64,000 bases of DNA, taken from assembly GCF_900215375.1 (NCBI RefSeq), contig NZ_OBEF01000005.1, positions 124,001 through 188,000 of the forward strand. The letters run 5' to 3'. Source of the stretch: Enterobacter sp. CC120223-11 (GTDB lineage Bacteria > Pseudomonadota > Gammaproteobacteria > Enterobacterales > Enterobacteriaceae). A program made the position numbers and the translations under genes. The notes below the pieces were generated by a model. It ran no database searches, was not told where the DNA came from, and worked only from the letters and a program-made list of their open reading frames with translations. Shown in pieces: positions 50,015 through 60,988 of this stretch; position 1 is the stretch's first letter; each line of letters opens with the position of its first letter.

Positions 50015-50731
50015 ATGCGTCCAGCAGGCCGTAGCGCTCATCAGGTGCGTCCCGTAACCCTGACCCGTAACTACACCAAACACGCTGAAGGCTCTGTGCT
50101 GGTCGAATTCGGTGATACCAAAGTGCTCTGCACCGCCTCTATTGATGAAGGCGTGCCGCGTTTCCTGAAAGGTCAGGGCCAGGGCTGGATCACCGCCGAA
50201 TATGGCATGCTGCCACGTGCGACCCACACTCGTAATGCCCGCGAAGCGGCAAAAGGCAAACAAGGTGGGCGTACTATGGAAATCCAACGCCTGATTGCGC
50301 GTGCGCTGCGTGCCGCGGTCGATTTGAAAGCCCTCGGCGAATTCACCATTACCCTCGACTGCGACGTTATTCAGGCCGACGGCGGTACCCGTACAGCGTC
50401 CATCACCGGCGCCTGCGTTGCACTTGCCGACGCGCTGAACAATCTCGTGGTTGCCGGTAAGCTGAAAACCAACCCGATGAAAGGGATGGTTGCGGCAGTT
50501 TCTGTCGGGGTCGTGAATGGCGAAGCGCTGTGCGATCTGGAATATGTGGAAGACTCTGCTGCCGACACGGACATGAACGTGGTGATGACCGAAGACGGTC
50601 GCATCATTGAAGTTCAGGGCACGGCAGAGGGCGAGCCATTTACCCATGAAGAACTTCTGACCCTGCTGGCGCTGGCCCGAGGGGGCATCGAATCCATTGT
50701 CGCGACGCAGAAAGCGGCGTTAGAGAATTGA
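50015..50731 (+). CDS. rph: Rph, RNase PH (full length)
   Basis: 238-aa phosphorolytic 3'-5' exoribonuclease that trims tRNA precursors. It begins [20 protein letters not shown] and keeps [23 protein letters not shown] and the phosphate-binding region [16 protein letters not shown]. The C-terminus is intact ([11 protein letters not shown]), unlike the frameshifted rph-1 allele of E. coli K-12. Translation to the end of rph next to the attenuator is what sets pyrE expression, so an intact reading frame matters for pyrimidine control. Confidence 0.95.
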   Translation: MRPAGRSAHQVRPVTLTRNYTKHAEGSVLVEFGDTKVLCTASIDEGVPRFLKGQGQGWITAEYGMLPRATHTRNAREAAKGKQGGRTMEIQRLIARALRAAVDLKALGEFTITLDCDVIQADGGTRTASITGACVALADALNNLVVAGKLKTNPMKGMVAAVSVGVVNGEALCDLEYVEDSAADTDMNVVMTEDGRIIEVQGTAEGEPFTHEELLTLLALARGGIESIVATQKAALEN

Positions 50732-50737
50732 TATTAA

Positions 50738-50762
50738 GGGCGACGATGTCGCCCTTTTTTTT
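50738..50762 (+). terminator. pyrE attenuator
   Basis: GGGCGAC-GAT-GTCGCCC followed by eight T residues, 6 bp after the rph stop and 45 bp before pyrE. In E. coli the equivalent terminator is controlled by UTP through coupling of RNA polymerase to the ribosome translating rph. Confidence 0.9.
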
Positions 50763-50807
50763 GTCCAAAGAAAAGCAAAACAGAAAAGTAAGATGAGGAG
50801 TAAGCCC

Positions 50808-51449
50808 ATGAAATCCTGGCAGCGTCAGTTTATCGAGTTTGCGCTAAACAAGCAGGTACTGAAGTTCGGCGAATTCACGCTGAAATCCGGGCGCAAGAGC
50901 CCCTATTTCTTTAACGCCGGTCTGTTTAATACCGGGCGTGATTTAGCCCTGCTGGGCCGCTTCTACGCTGAGGCGTTGGTGGATTCAAAGATTGATTTCG
51001 ATCTGCTCTTTGGCCCGGCTTACAAAGGCATTCCAATTGCTACCACGACCGCAGTGGCGCTGGCGGAACATCACGAACGCGACGTCCCCTACTGCTTTAA
51101 TCGCAAAGAAGCGAAAACCCACGGTGAAGGCGGCAATCTGGTTGGCAGCGACCTCGAAGGCCGCGTGATGCTGGTAGATGATGTGATCACCGCAGGCACC
51201 GCGATTCGTGAATCGATGGAAATTATTCAGGCTAAAGGAGCCACACTGGCTGGCGTACTGATTTCACTGGATCGTCAGGAGCGTGGACGTGGCGAAATTT
51301 CTGCCATTCAGGAAGTGGAGCGTGACTACGGGTGCCAGGTGATTTCTATCATTACCCTGAAGGACCTGATCGCCTATCTGGAAGAAAAACCGGAAATGGC
51401 CGATCATCTGGCGGCGGTTCGCGCCTATCGCGAAGAGTTTGGCGTATAA
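50808..51449 (+). CDS. pyrE: PyrE, orotate phosphoribosyltransferase
   Basis: 213-aa enzyme that joins orotate to PRPP in UMP synthesis. The PRPP-binding motif [18 protein letters not shown] is clear, as is [15 protein letters not shown]. The start at 50808 ([11 protein letters not shown]) gives the E. coli length and follows GATGAGGAGTAAGCCC. It is transcribed with rph, separated by the attenuator. Confidence 0.96.
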   Translation: MKSWQRQFIEFALNKQVLKFGEFTLKSGRKSPYFFNAGLFNTGRDLALLGRFYAEALVDSKIDFDLLFGPAYKGIPIATTTAVALAEHHERDVPYCFNRKEAKTHGEGGNLVGSDLEGRVMLVDDVITAGTAIRESMEIIQAKGATLAGVLISLDRQERGRGEISAIQEVERDYGCQVISIITLKDLIAYLEEKPEMADHLAAVRAYREEFGV

Positions 51450-51455
51450 AAGCAA

Positions 51456-51481
51456 AACCGGGCGCAGAGCCCGGTTCTTTT
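51456..51481 (+). terminator. Intrinsic terminator of pyrE
   Basis: AACCGGGC-GCAGA-GCCCGGTT followed by CTTTTA, 6 bp after the pyrE stop. It touches the stop codon of the convergent slmA gene. Confidence 0.85.
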
Positions 51482-52076
51482 ACTGCAGCTGAGCTGCCAC
51501 TAACGGCCAGCGGGCGTCAAAATCGTCCGTCGGGCGATATTTGAACTCGCTGCGAACAAAGCGGGAAAGCATCCCTTCGCAAAACGCCAGCAGCTGACTT
51601 GCCAGCAGCGTTTCATCAATCGTGTAGCCTTCCCCTTCACGCATTTTCTTCTCGCGCAGCACCTGACGCAGCTGGGCCTCAATGCGCTCGAAAAGCTGAT
51701 TGATGCGGCCCTGCAGCCTGTCCTGTTCGAACATCAGGGCATGGCCGGTGAGAATACGCGTAAGCCCTGGGTTGCGTTCGCCGAAACCGAGGACCAGCAG
51801 AACAATCAGACGCAGGCGTGCGCCGGTGTCTTTCTCATCTTTCAGAATCAGATTAATGCGAGTAATCAGGCTGTCTTCGATAAACTCGATCAGGCTGTCG
51901 AACATCCGGGTTTTGCTTGGAAAATGGCGATACAGCGCCGCTTCAGAAACACCAACGGACGCCGCCAGTTTTGCCGTAGTAATGCGTTGGCTACCGTCAC
52001 TGGATTCAAGCATAAGTGCCAGAGATTGAAGTATTTCTTCGCGACGATTCCTTTTCGCGGTTTGTTTTTCTGCCAT
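51480..52076 (-). CDS. slmA: SlmA, nucleoid occlusion protein (TetR fold)
   Basis: 198-aa TetR-fold DNA-binding protein that stops Z-ring assembly over the nucleoid by binding FtsZ when bound to its chromosomal sites. It starts [23 protein letters not shown] (52076). The helix-turn-helix is [26 protein letters not shown]. The order pyrE, slmA, dut matches E. coli. I saw no exact slmA-binding sequence in the window. Confidence 0.94.
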   Translation of the reverse strand: MAEKQTAKRNRREEILQSLALMLESSDGSQRITTAKLAASVGVSEAALYRHFPSKTRMFDSLIEFIEDSLITRINLILKDEKDTGARLRLIVLLVLGFGERNPGLTRILTGHALMFEQDRLQGRINQLFERIEAQLRQVLREKKMREGEGYTIDETLLASQLLAFCEGMLSRFVRSEFKYRPTDDFDARWPLVAAQLQ

Positions 52077-52128
52077 GTTTTCAAATACCCCTGAAATAAA
52101 CACTCGTCAGGCACGCATCCACACAGCG

Positions 52129-52150
52129 ACCGCAAACGGTCGTTTGCGGT
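52129..52150. promoter_or_regulatory. Perfect 10-bp inverted repeat between dut and slmA
   Basis: ACCGCAAACG-GT-CGTTTGCGGT, perfectly symmetric arms with a 2-bp centre, 53 bp upstream of the slmA start. No T tract follows on either strand, so an operator is as likely as a transcript hairpin. Its halves resemble PurR half-sites, but the spacing is wrong. Confidence 0.55.
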
Positions 52151-52195
52151 GATGTTATTGCATTATTTCGCTGCAGGATGCGGCTTCAGGACGGC

Positions 52196-52654
52196 TTAGC
52201 TGCGCCCTGAATGGCCGAAGCCGCCTTCGCCACGATCGGTGGCGTCAAACTCTTCCACCAGGTTGAATTCTGCCTGAACGACAGGCACAAACACCATTTG
52301 GGCAATGCGTTCGCCCGGTTCAATGGTGAAGCTCTGCTGACCACGGTTCCAGACGGAAACCATCAGCTGACCCTGATAATCTGAATCGATAAGGCCCACC
52401 AGGTTACCGAGCACCACGCCATGCTTATGGCCAAGACCCGAGCGCGGCAGAATAACAGCGGCAAGAGACGAGTCGGCGATGTGGATAGCCAGACCGGTTG
52501 GCAGCAAGGTGGTTGCGCCTGGAGCCAGTTCCACGGCTTCATCAAGACAGGCACGCAGGTCAAGTCCGGCAGAGCCGGAGGTGGCGTAAGTCGGCAGCGG
52601 GAATTGCTCGCCAACGCGCGGGTCCAGAATCTTAACGTCGATTTTTTTCATCAT
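52196..52654 (-). CDS. dut: Dut, dUTP pyrophosphatase
   Basis: 152-aa trimeric dUTPase that removes dUTP and supplies dUMP. The five dUTPase motifs are readable, including SAGLDLRAC (I), [16 protein letters not shown] (II-III region), [21 protein letters not shown] (IV) and the C-terminal glycine-rich GEGGFGHSG (V). It overlaps the 3' end of coaBC by 23 nt, as in E. coli. Confidence 0.96.
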   Translation of the reverse strand: MMKKIDVKILDPRVGEQFPLPTYATSGSAGLDLRACLDEAVELAPGATTLLPTGLAIHIADSSLAAVILPRSGLGHKHGVVLGNLVGLIDSDYQGQLMVSVWNRGQQSFTIEPGERIAQMVFVPVVQAEFNLVEEFDATDRGEGGFGHSGRS

Positions 52655-53846
52655 AACGGGTCACGATCTCGTCCAGTAATTGTTGGCCCAGGAGTTCCTT
52701 TCGCGCAAGCGGTAAGACTTTATCTCCATCCTGCCAGAAAAGGTGTAAAGCGTTGTTATCGCTGTTAAATCCTTGATTTTTTTGCGACACATCGTTGGCA
52801 CAAATCAGATCAAGGTTCTTGCGGGCTCGTTTTTGCTGCGCGTATTCTTCCACATTATTCGTTTCTGCGGCAAACCCTACGACAAAAGGACGAGCTGTTT
52901 TCAGCGCGGCAACCCCGGCGACGATATCCGGGTTCTTCACCATTTTTATCGTTAATTCATCGCCTTGCTTTTTGATTTTCTCATCCGCAATGGCGTCTGC
53001 ACGATAATCCGCCACGGCGGCACAGCCAATAAAAATGTGCTGTTTTTTTGCATTTTCCTGGGCCGCTGCTTCCATTTCCAGCGCCGTTGTCACGTCAATT
53101 CGTTGAACGAATGGCGGTGTGGGCAGTGACACAGGGCCGCTAATCAGCGTGACGTTGGCCCCGCGCTGTGCGGCGGCGGCGGCAATCGCGAATCCCATTT
53201 TCCCGGAGCTGTGGTTGGTGATATAGCGCACCGGGTCCAGCGGCTCTCGGGTGGGGCCTGCGGTAATCATGATATTGAGATGTTGCAGATCTTTGACAGG
53301 CGAAAAATGCGCCGCTGCCATATCGACAATGACCAACGGATCGAGCATCCGGCCGGGGCCAATATCGCCACAGGCCTGGCTGCCGCTGTCCGGGCCCCAG
53401 AGCAGCAGGCCTCGAGAGGCAAGCGTGTTCAGATTATGCTGCGTGGCGGCGGCGCGGTACATCTGCTGATTCATTGCAGGAACGACGGCGACAGGCGAAG
53501 GCGTTGCCAGGCAAATAGTGGAGACTAAATCGTTGGCCATGCCTGCGGCTACGCGCGCAATGAGGTCGGCGGTGGCCGGAGCCAGAATGACCAGGTCAGC
53601 CCATTTTCCAAGCTCTATATGCCCCATAGCGGCTTCTGCAGCCGGATCCAGCAGGCTGTCGGAAACCGGGTAGCCGGAGACGGCCTGCAGGCTGAGTGGC
53701 GTAATGAAGGCTTTTGCTGCTTCAGTCATGGCGACGCGAACGTCCGCGCCCCTGTCGCGCAAACGGCGCACCAGTTCCGGCGTTTTATACGCCGCAATAC
53801 CGCCGCTGACGCCGAGAACGATTTTTTTACCGGCCAGGCTCATCAT
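52632..53846 (-). CDS. coaBC: CoaBC, phosphopantothenoylcysteine synthetase/decarboxylase
   Basis: 404-aa fused enzyme for two steps of coenzyme A synthesis. The N-terminal CoaC flavoprotein domain ([28 protein letters not shown]) decarboxylates; the C-terminal CoaB domain ([34 protein letters not shown]) couples cysteine to phosphopantothenate using CTP. The ATG at 53846 has AGGA 7 nt upstream; 53843 is an adjacent alternative. The long in-frame extension to 53990 is not supported. It is divergent from radC. Confidence 0.95.
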   Translation of the reverse strand: MMSLAGKKIVLGVSGGIAAYKTPELVRRLRDRGADVRVAMTEAAKAFITPLSLQAVSGYPVSDSLLDPAAEAAMGHIELGKWADLVILAPATADLIARVAAGMANDLVSTICLATPSPVAVVPAMNQQMYRAAATQHNLNTLASRGLLLWGPDSGSQACGDIGPGRMLDPLVIVDMAAAHFSPVKDLQHLNIMITAGPTREPLDPVRYITNHSSGKMGFAIAAAAAQRGANVTLISGPVSLPTPPFVQRIDVTTALEMEAAAQENAKKQHIFIGCAAVADYRADAIADEKIKKQGDELTIKMVKNPDIVAGVAALKTARPFVVGFAAETNNVEEYAQQKRARKNLDLICANDVSQKNQGFNSDNNALHLFWQDGDKVLPLARKELLGQQLLDEIVTRYDEKNRR

Positions 53847-54016
53847 GATGCTTTCCTGTGAAGGAGAGTGGAATCCGCCCATTTTATCACAAACCCTCAG
53901 TCGTCGTGCTGCAAAGGAAAATTCACTTTGCGAGGCGCTACGCAAGAGCCGCAAAGCCTGGTCGCCAGTGAAAAGGAGGGCATGACACAATGGCGCCGGA
54001 CTGAAGGAGGAGAAGT

Positions 54017-54685
54017 ATGGAGGCTATCGAATCAGTTTTGCCGCGGGAGAAGATGCAGGTCGACGGCATTGAAACGCTGTCTGATGTAGAGCTGCTGGCG
54101 CTGTTTCTGCGCACCGGCACGCGCCGGTTTAACGTACTTTCTTACGCAGAATACTTGCTTACTCACTTCGGTTCTCTGCACGGACTGCTCTCCGCACGCG
54201 AGACTGATTTACTGAAAATAGAAGGGATTGGCATCGCCAAATATGCCCAACTCAAAGGTATTGCCGAGCTGGCTCGTCGTTACTTTAACGTCCGCCTGAT
54301 GATACTGGATAACCCGTTGAGCAGCCCGGATATCACCCGTGAGTTTCTGCAAAGCCAGCTGGCACACGAAGAACGCGAGATCTTTCTGGTGATCTTCCTC
54401 GACAACAAAAACCGTGTTCTGAAGCACTGCAGGCTGTTCAGCGGCACTTTGAGCCACGTGGAAGTGCATCCCCGCGAAATCGTCCGGGAAGCCATCAAGG
54501 TTAACGCCGCGGGGCTGATCCTCGCGCATAATCATCCTTCAGGAAGTGCGCAGCCTAGCAAAGCCGATAGAATCATCACGGAAAGAGTGATAAAGTGTTG
54601 CAACTTCATGGAGATAAGCGTCCTCGATCACTTAATTGTCGGTAAAGGAGAGATAGTTTCCTTCGCTGAACTCGGTTGGATTTAG
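54017..54685 (+). CDS. radC: RadC, JAB/MPN-domain protein
   Basis: 222-aa UPF0758 protein with an N-terminal helix-hairpin-helix part ([21 protein letters not shown]) and a JAB1/MPN-like domain with [14 protein letters not shown], whose His-x-His...Asp could bind zinc. Historically linked to DNA repair, but that link has been withdrawn and the role is open. The length equals E. coli RadC. A strong promoter for rpmB begins 32 bp after it. Confidence 0.93.
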   Translation: MEAIESVLPREKMQVDGIETLSDVELLALFLRTGTRRFNVLSYAEYLLTHFGSLHGLLSARETDLLKIEGIGIAKYAQLKGIAELARRYFNVRLMILDNPLSSPDITREFLQSQLAHEEREIFLVIFLDNKNRVLKHCRLFSGTLSHVEVHPREIVREAIKVNAAGLILAHNHPSGSAQPSKADRIITERVIKCCNFMEISVLDHLIVGKGEIVSFAELGWI

Positions 54686-54716
54686 CGATCCATCGGGATC
54701 TTTGTCTGTTCGGGAC

Positions 54717-54745
54717 TTGAGCACACCGCGGAGTCAGCGTATACT
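54717..54745 (+). promoter_or_regulatory. Sigma-70 promoter of rpmBG
   Basis: TTGAGC (54717-54722) and TATACT (54740-54745) with a 17-bp spacer. The start site would give a leader of about 140 nt before rpmB. Confidence 0.8.
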
Positions 54746-54868
54746 ACGCCACCTTTGAGAATCTCGGGTTTGGCATTTGGGCCTGGCTATACGAGTTCAC
54801 TTAGAACCGTCAGACCGGGCTGTAGCAGCCTGACGAGGCGCCAATACCCTATACGAAGCTCGAGCTAA

Positions 54869-55126
<258 letters not shown>

Positions 55127-55143
55127 GTACTAAGAGGAATTAA

Positions 55144-55314
<171 letters not shown>

Positions 55315-55334
55315 TTTTAGTTTCGATGTCACGA

Positions 55335-55362
55335 AAAACCTCGCCTCGGCGGGGTTTTTTGT
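55335..55362 (+). terminator. Intrinsic terminator of rpmBG
   Basis: AACCTCGCC-TC-GGCGGGGTT (one G-U pair) followed by a T run, 22 bp after the rpmG stop. Confidence 0.88.
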
Positions 55363-55414
55363 TTTCTGCGCGTCCCCATAATAGAAAGCATCCTGCAAAG
55401 TCATCGGAGACGTC

Positions 55415-56224
55415 ATGCCTGAATTACCTGAGGTCGAAACCAGCCGCCGCGGTATAGAACCGCACCTGGTGGGCCAGACCATCCTGCACGCCATCATTCG
55501 CAACAGCCGTCTGCGCTGGCCCGTCTCCAGTGAGATCCACAGCCTCAGCGACAAGCCCGTGCTCAGCGTTCAACGCCGCGCCAAGTATCTGCTGCTGGAG
55601 CTGCCGGACGGCTGGATAATCATTCACCTGGGCATGTCGGGCAGCCTGCGTATCCTCCCGGAAGAGCGGCCTGCGGAAAAGCACGATCACGTCGACCTGG
55701 TGATGAGTAATGGCAAGGTGCTGCGCTATACCGATCCGCGTCGCTTTGGCGCATGGCTGTGGACCAAAGAGCTGGAAGGTCACAGCGTGCTGGCGCATCT
55801 CGGCCCAGAGCCGCTGAGCGAGGCGTTTAATGCGAGCTACTTCCGCGAGAAGTGTGCCAAAAAGAAAACGGCGATCAAGCCGTGGCTGATGGATAACAAA
55901 CTGGTGGTTGGCGTGGGGAACATTTACGCCAGTGAGTCGCTTTTCGCCGCCGGTATTCACCCTGACAGGCTGGCGTCTTCGCTCTCGCAGGAGGAGTGTG
56001 AGCTGTTAGTTCGGGTCATTAAGGCGGTGCTGCTGCGCTCAATTGAGCAAGGCGGGACGACGCTGAAAGACTTCCTGCAAAGCGACGGCAAGCCGGGCTA
56101 CTTTGCGCAGGAGTTGCAGGTTTATGGCCGAAAAGATGAGCCTTGCCGGGTCTGCGGTTCGCCGATTATTGCAACGAAACATGCGCAGCGGGCGACGTTT
56201 TACTGCCGCCACTGTCAGAAGTGA
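55415..56224 (+). CDS. mutM: MutM (Fpg), formamidopyrimidine-DNA glycosylase
   Basis: 269-aa bifunctional glycosylase/AP lyase removing 8-oxoguanine and ring-opened purines. After Met removal the N-terminal proline of PELPEVE is the catalytic nucleophile. The helix-two-turn-helix contains [15 protein letters not shown], and the C-terminus holds the zinc finger CRVCGSPI...CRHCQK. Convergent with coaD, 39 bp apart. Confidence 0.96.
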   Translation: MPELPEVETSRRGIEPHLVGQTILHAIIRNSRLRWPVSSEIHSLSDKPVLSVQRRAKYLLLELPDGWIIIHLGMSGSLRILPEERPAEKHDHVDLVMSNGKVLRYTDPRRFGAWLWTKELEGHSVLAHLGPEPLSEAFNASYFREKCAKKKTAIKPWLMDNKLVVGVGNIYASESLFAAGIHPDRLASSLSQEECELLVRVIKAVLLRSIEQGGTTLKDFLQSDGKPGYFAQELQVYGRKDEPCRVCGSPIIATKHAQRATFYCRHCQK

Positions 56225-56263
56225 TTATTTCAATTCGTGGGCCCGACGCCATCGGGCAATGAA

Positions 56264-56749
<486 letters not shown>

Positions 56750-57520
56750 TCACGCCTTCTTGCTAAAGCCGCGGTTCAGTGCCCACAGCTCGGTGTACTT
56801 ATTAAACGTATACTGCGCGTTGACCACCGCCAGCAGCCAGCCCTGTGCGCCATCCAGAAAGCCTGCGCGTAACACCAGCGTTTTGAGGAAAGCGCCGATC
56901 GTATGGCTGAATACGCCTGTCAGCGAGGTCTTCTTGCCTTTTTGATGACGTTCCTGCGCCCAGGCCGTGGCATAGGCCAGTTGTTTGCGCTGGAAGTCAG
57001 CGAAATCACGGCAGGTCAGATGTTCAAGGTCGCCTTTCAGTTCAACCACTTTGGCGCCCCGGCATTCCAGAGATTCATGTACCCGATTGGCGTTGTATTG
57101 CCATTTTTCGCGTTCGTACAGGCGTAATACCCTGTCCGGATACCAACCGCTGTGGCGCATAAAGCGCCCCAGGAAATAGTTGCGGCGGGCGATGCTGTAT
57201 ACAACGTCCGGCTCTGGAGCAGAAAGCACGGCACGTAATGCCTGTTCAAGTTCTGGCGTGACGCGTTCGTCGGTGTCGATCATCAGGACGTAATCGCCGG
57301 TGGCGAGCGCCTGTGCCCTTTGACGCTGGATGCCATAACCCTGCCAGTCGGTGTTCACATGCACTTTTACGCCGAGGCTTTTTGCAAGCTCCACGGTGCT
57401 ATCGTCGCTTCCGGAATCCAGCAGGATAATCTCATCGGCCCACTGTACCGATGCCAGGCAGTCCGGCAGCAGTTCGGCGGCATTTTTGGCTATCATCACC
57501 ACCGACAGACGAGTGTACAT
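56750..57520 (-). CDS. waaE: WaaE, LPS core beta-1,4-glucosyltransferase (GT2)
   Basis: 256-aa cytosolic GT2 transferase that in Klebsiella and Serratia adds glucose to heptose I of the LPS inner core. The GT-A nucleotide-sugar fold is visible: [29 protein letters not shown] (the DSGSTD-like motif) and [12 protein letters not shown] (metal-binding D-x-D-like). The start at 57520 overlaps the waaA stop by 1 nt (TAATG), so an in-frame start at 57622 was rejected. It is the gene known as kdtX in older E. coli maps, where the protein is a different core enzyme. Confidence 0.85.
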   Translation of the reverse strand: MYTRLSVVMIAKNAAELLPDCLASVQWADEIILLDSGSDDSTVELAKSLGVKVHVNTDWQGYGIQRQRAQALATGDYVLMIDTDERVTPELEQALRAVLSAPEPDVVYSIARRNYFLGRFMRHSGWYPDRVLRLYEREKWQYNANRVHESLECRGAKVVELKGDLEHLTCRDFADFQRKQLAYATAWAQERHQKGKKTSLTGVFSHTIGAFLKTLVLRAGFLDGAQGWLLAVVNAQYTFNKYTELWALNRGFSKKA

Positions 57521-58794
57521 TAGTGGCTCCGCTGAGGCAGATAGGGTTGCAGTAACTTTAGCAGACGGGCCAGTGCGCCCTGATTCTGATGCAGCACCTC
57601 GACGGCATGGCGGCCGTACCACAGGCGATAATCTTCATCAGTGAGCAGCGTGGAGACTTCCTTCACCAGCGTGTCGGCATCGGTCACGGTAATCAGCCCG
57701 TCCGCCTGCTGCAGCCTGGCGCAGATGTCTTTAAAGTTGAACGTGTGCGGGCCCATCAGCACAGGAATAGCGTGCGCAGCGGGTTCCAGCGGATTGTGTC
57801 CACCTCGCTCGACAAGGCTGCCACCCACAAAGGCGAGATCGGCAATCCCGTACAGCAGCATCAGTTCACCCATCGTATCGCCGATGACGACCTGCGTCGC
57901 AGCGGCCGGAATGTCTCCCGTACTGCGCAGGCTGAAGGTCATGCCCGCTTTCTGCACCAGTTCACGCGCGGTGGAAAAACGTTCCGGATGACGTGGGACC
58001 AGGATCAGCAGCAGGTCGGGGAAGGTTTCCAGCAGCTTTTTGTGTGCATCGAGGATGATTTTCTCTTCGCCATCGTGGGTGCTGGTGGCGATCCACACCT
58101 GGCGACGAGGTGCCCATTGACGGCGCAGCGTTATCGCGCGTGCCGCCAGTTCAGGCGTCACGGAAATATCGAATTTGAGACTGCCGGTAATGGCGAGCTG
58201 GTTACGTTTCAGACCCAGCGAGAGGAAGCGGTTACCGTCCTCTTCATTCTGCGCGGCAATCAGCGTTATGCGGCTCAGCAGACGGCGCATAAGGTTACCG
58301 AGTTTGCCGTAGCCTTTTGCCGAGCGCTCAGACAGGCGCGCGTTAGCAATCACCAGCGGAATTTTACGCTTATGCAGCGCGGCAATCATGTTTGGCCACA
58401 GCTCCGTCTCCATCACGATAACCAGTTTAGGTCGCGTAGTGTTGAAGAAGCGGTTCATCGCGCCCGGTAAATCGTAAGGCAGATAAACGTGCTGGACGTC
58501 TTTACCGAAGGCGGACATAGCCCGCTCTGAACCGGTTGGCGTCATGGTGGTGACGGTGATCGGCAGGGACGGATAACGGTGGCGCAGCGCGCGCACCAGC
58601 GGGATAGCGGCCAGCGTTTCGCCAACAGAGACGGAATGCAGCAGTATGCCATCCGGCACTACCTTGTTTTTGCAAAAGCCATAGCGTTCGGCCCAGCGTT
58701 TGCGATAGGCCGGCGCCTTACGGCTGCGCAGCAGTAACCGCAGCCAGACCAGCGGCTGAATCAGGTAGAGCAAGGTGGTATACAGAAATTCCAA
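57520..58794 (-). CDS. waaA: WaaA, Kdo transferase
   Basis: 424-aa inner-membrane-associated GT30 enzyme that adds two Kdo residues to lipid IVA. An N-terminal hydrophobic segment ([21 protein letters not shown]) anchors it. [12 protein letters not shown] contains the conserved Glu base, and [36 protein letters not shown] is the donor site. It is normal length and shares a 1-nt overlap with waaE. Confidence 0.94.
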   Translation of the reverse strand: MEFLYTTLLYLIQPLVWLRLLLRSRKAPAYRKRWAERYGFCKNKVVPDGILLHSVSVGETLAAIPLVRALRHRYPSLPITVTTMTPTGSERAMSAFGKDVQHVYLPYDLPGAMNRFFNTTRPKLVIVMETELWPNMIAALHKRKIPLVIANARLSERSAKGYGKLGNLMRRLLSRITLIAAQNEEDGNRFLSLGLKRNQLAITGSLKFDISVTPELAARAITLRRQWAPRRQVWIATSTHDGEEKIILDAHKKLLETFPDLLLILVPRHPERFSTARELVQKAGMTFSLRSTGDIPAAATQVVIGDTMGELMLLYGIADLAFVGGSLVERGGHNPLEPAAHAIPVLMGPHTFNFKDICARLQQADGLITVTDADTLVKEVSTLLTDEDYRLWYGRHAVEVLHQNQGALARLLKLLQPYLPQRSH

Positions 58795-58877
58795 GCGAGT
58801 TATCCGTTTTTATCATTCGGCGGGCAAATTCTAAGCATTAAACCAGCTTAAAGCTATCCCTTTGGGCTTTCCGGCGT

Positions 58878-59873
58878 TCAATCGCTCAGATAACGTTTCA
58901 AACGGAAGTAGCGGCGGCCCAGACGCCAACGCAGGCGAGGGCTTTTTGCGCTCTTCCAGATGAGTTTCCAGATCCCACGATCGAAGAATTCACGCACGAT
59001 CGTCGCCTTTTTACGCGGATCTTTCATGTTGTCGAAGGTATGAATGATCCCAAGTCCCTCTTTGGCTATCTGCCAGTGGCACGCGGCGATACCTTTAACC
59101 TCTTCAGGATAGCGCTGGTTAATGGCATCCAGCATCTCCAGGATTTTCATGTAGTGCCGGGCGGAGCGGATCAGTGTGTCATCGTTGTCGGGCATGTGCG
59201 AAACCGACGCGGAGTGAATGTAGTAATCGTAGAACTGCTCGCTGGTGTACTGCACGCGTTTGGCGGCCAGCAGCACTTCTGTCGTCCAGGGAATGTCCTG
59301 ATGGCGCAGGCCCGGTTCGAAATGGAAGTGGTGCTGACGAATAAAGTCGTGGCGATACAGGTTCAGCCAGGTCACGTGCAGAAACTTGCGTGAATCCAGA
59401 GCCTGCTTCAGCCATGCCGGGCCGCTCAAAACGCCCGTGGATTGCAGCTTCTCCGGCGGGAAAATAGGGCGGGTGGGCTTTTTATCATTTTCCCAGACGT
59501 AGTTGCCGTTGCAGGTCACCACATCCAGCTGATTTTTCAGCGCCAGATCCAGCAGATGCTGATACATCCCCGGTTTGAAGAAATCATCAATGTCCGGGAA
59601 AGAGAGGTACTGGCCAGTAGCGACGGCCAGACCTGTATTACGGGCAACGGAAACGCCACCGTTTGCCTGGGTGATGATCTGCATTTGCGGCAGCTGTTCA
59701 CGCCACCTCTCAGCGATCGTCATGGAGCTGTCGGTGGAACCATCATCAACAATGATAACTTCCATGCTCTCGATATTTTGTGCCACGAGGCAGGAGAAGA
59801 ACTGATCTAAAAATTTTTCGCCGTTGTAGACGGCGACAACCACGCTAAGCAGTGGCGATGTCGGGTGTTGCAT
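58878..59873 (-). CDS. GT2-family LPS core glycosyltransferase
   Basis: 331-aa GT-A fold transferase, presumably adding a sugar to the LPS core. The N-terminus has LLSVVVAVYNGEKFLDQFF, the UDP-sugar site VIIVDDGSTDSSM and the SFPDIDDFFKPGM metal-binding region; a basic C-terminus (KSPRLRWRLGRRYFRLKRY) suggests membrane association. It lies between waaA (83-bp gap) and wabH (11 bp). I cannot place it on a specific enzyme, donor or acceptor. Confidence 0.8.
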   Translation of the reverse strand: MQHPTSPLLSVVVAVYNGEKFLDQFFSCLVAQNIESMEVIIVDDGSTDSSMTIAERWREQLPQMQIITQANGGVSVARNTGLAVATGQYLSFPDIDDFFKPGMYQHLLDLALKNQLDVVTCNGNYVWENDKKPTRPIFPPEKLQSTGVLSGPAWLKQALDSRKFLHVTWLNLYRHDFIRQHHFHFEPGLRHQDIPWTTEVLLAAKRVQYTSEQFYDYYIHSASVSHMPDNDDTLIRSARHYMKILEMLDAINQRYPEEVKGIAACHWQIAKEGLGIIHTFDNMKDPRKKATIVREFFDRGIWKLIWKSAKSPRLRWRLGRRYFRLKRYLSD

Positions 59874-59884
59874 ACAATACCTGA

Positions 59885-60988
59885 TTACTGTTGAGAGCCC
59901 GCAAGCGCAATATATTGGCGGCAGATTGCCTCAATACCGTAGGCAGAAATGGTGGTGTGGTCGATGGCCAGTGGATGTTGCCAGACGTCCAGCATGGTTT
60001 TGGCCAGGCCATCATCGTTCATCTCACTCAGCCCGCGTGCCAGCTCACCCGTAAGAATTTCAGAAGGGCCGCCTGGACAGCGCGTACTGACGGCTGGCGT
60101 CTGACAAATAATCGCCTCGACCAGCACATTGCCGAACCCTTCACAGTCCGAGCTCAGCACCAGCTGCCGGGCATTTTTGATCCACGGATAGGGATTGGGG
60201 ACAAAGTTACGGAACTGCGTTCTGTCGGCAATACTCAATGTTTTCGCCAGCGTTTTCAATTGCTCTATTTGCTTCTGGTTACCGTTTCCCATCATCACCA
60301 ATTGGCATGGAATACCGCTTTTGGCGAAGGCACGCAGGAGACGGTCATGGCGTTTATGCTCATGGAAACGGCCGACATGAATGATGTACTCCTGACCTTC
60401 CAGTTCAAAAGGTTCAGCGGCAAGCTGCTGGATGTGAGCGATGTCAAAGGGGTTATGGATAACTGCGCCGCGCTTGAGGGTAATGCGCAGATTTTGGGTC
60501 AGGTCATGCAGCACGGCATTCGACACCGCCACAACCTGCGAATTTTCATAGACCCGGCGTATTTTCGTACGTTTGAGCCAGCGTGAAGGTGCACGGCGGT
60601 TACGCAGGTAAGAAAACGAGAACATGCCGTGAACGCAATACCAGATTTTATCGCGGCTGACAGCGCGAGTAAGCGCGACAATGCGGTCCGTTTTATGCAG
60701 GTGCGAGAAGACGATATCGAACTTCCCTTTTTCCTGCGCTTTAATAATGGCATCGTCCAGCAAGCGGGCGCGGCGAGACAGTTCGGTAAGCTTCCGCCAG
60801 GGCTTCTTGCAGGTGTCCTGAACAACCTGATAGTCGATACCTTCCGGAATGGCGTAGTCACACACTTTGCGCAGGGAGAACAGTGATACCTGATGACCCA
60901 TTTCAACGAGCCCACGCGACAGCGTCAGCACCGTTTTTTCGGCGCCCCCGCCGGGTAAACCATCAATAACCATAAGAATGCGCATCAT
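59885..60988 (-). CDS. wabH: GT4 LPS core glycosyltransferase, WabH-like
   Basis: 367-aa GT-B fold transferase. It begins MMRILMVIDGLPGGGAEKTVLTLS, the nucleotide-sugar enzyme motif common to GT4, and carries the donor site SSDCEGFGNVLVEAIICQTPAVSTRCPGG (E-x7-E). WabH of Klebsiella transfers GlcNAc to the core galacturonic acid; gene order (waaQ-wabG-wabH) supports this name, but the donor is inferred. Its start overlaps the wabG stop (TAATG), so the genes are coupled. Confidence 0.75.
   Translation of the reverse strand: MMRILMVIDGLPGGGAEKTVLTLSRGLVEMGHQVSLFSLRKVCDYAIPEGIDYQVVQDTCKKPWRKLTELSRRARLLDDAIIKAQEKGKFDIVFSHLHKTDRIVALTRAVSRDKIWYCVHGMFSFSYLRNRRAPSRWLKRTKIRRVYENSQVVAVSNAVLHDLTQNLRITLKRGAVIHNPFDIAHIQQLAAEPFELEGQEYIIHVGRFHEHKRHDRLLRAFAKSGIPCQLVMMGNGNQKQIEQLKTLAKTLSIADRTQFRNFVPNPYPWIKNARQLVLSSDCEGFGNVLVEAIICQTPAVSTRCPGGPSEILTGELARGLSEMNDDGLAKTMLDVWQHPLAIDHTTISAYGIEAICRQYIALAGSQQ

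Noticed and set aside
52129-52150. PurR box upstream of slmA
   Set aside because: The half-sites look similar, but the centre is 4 bp too long for the PurR consensus.
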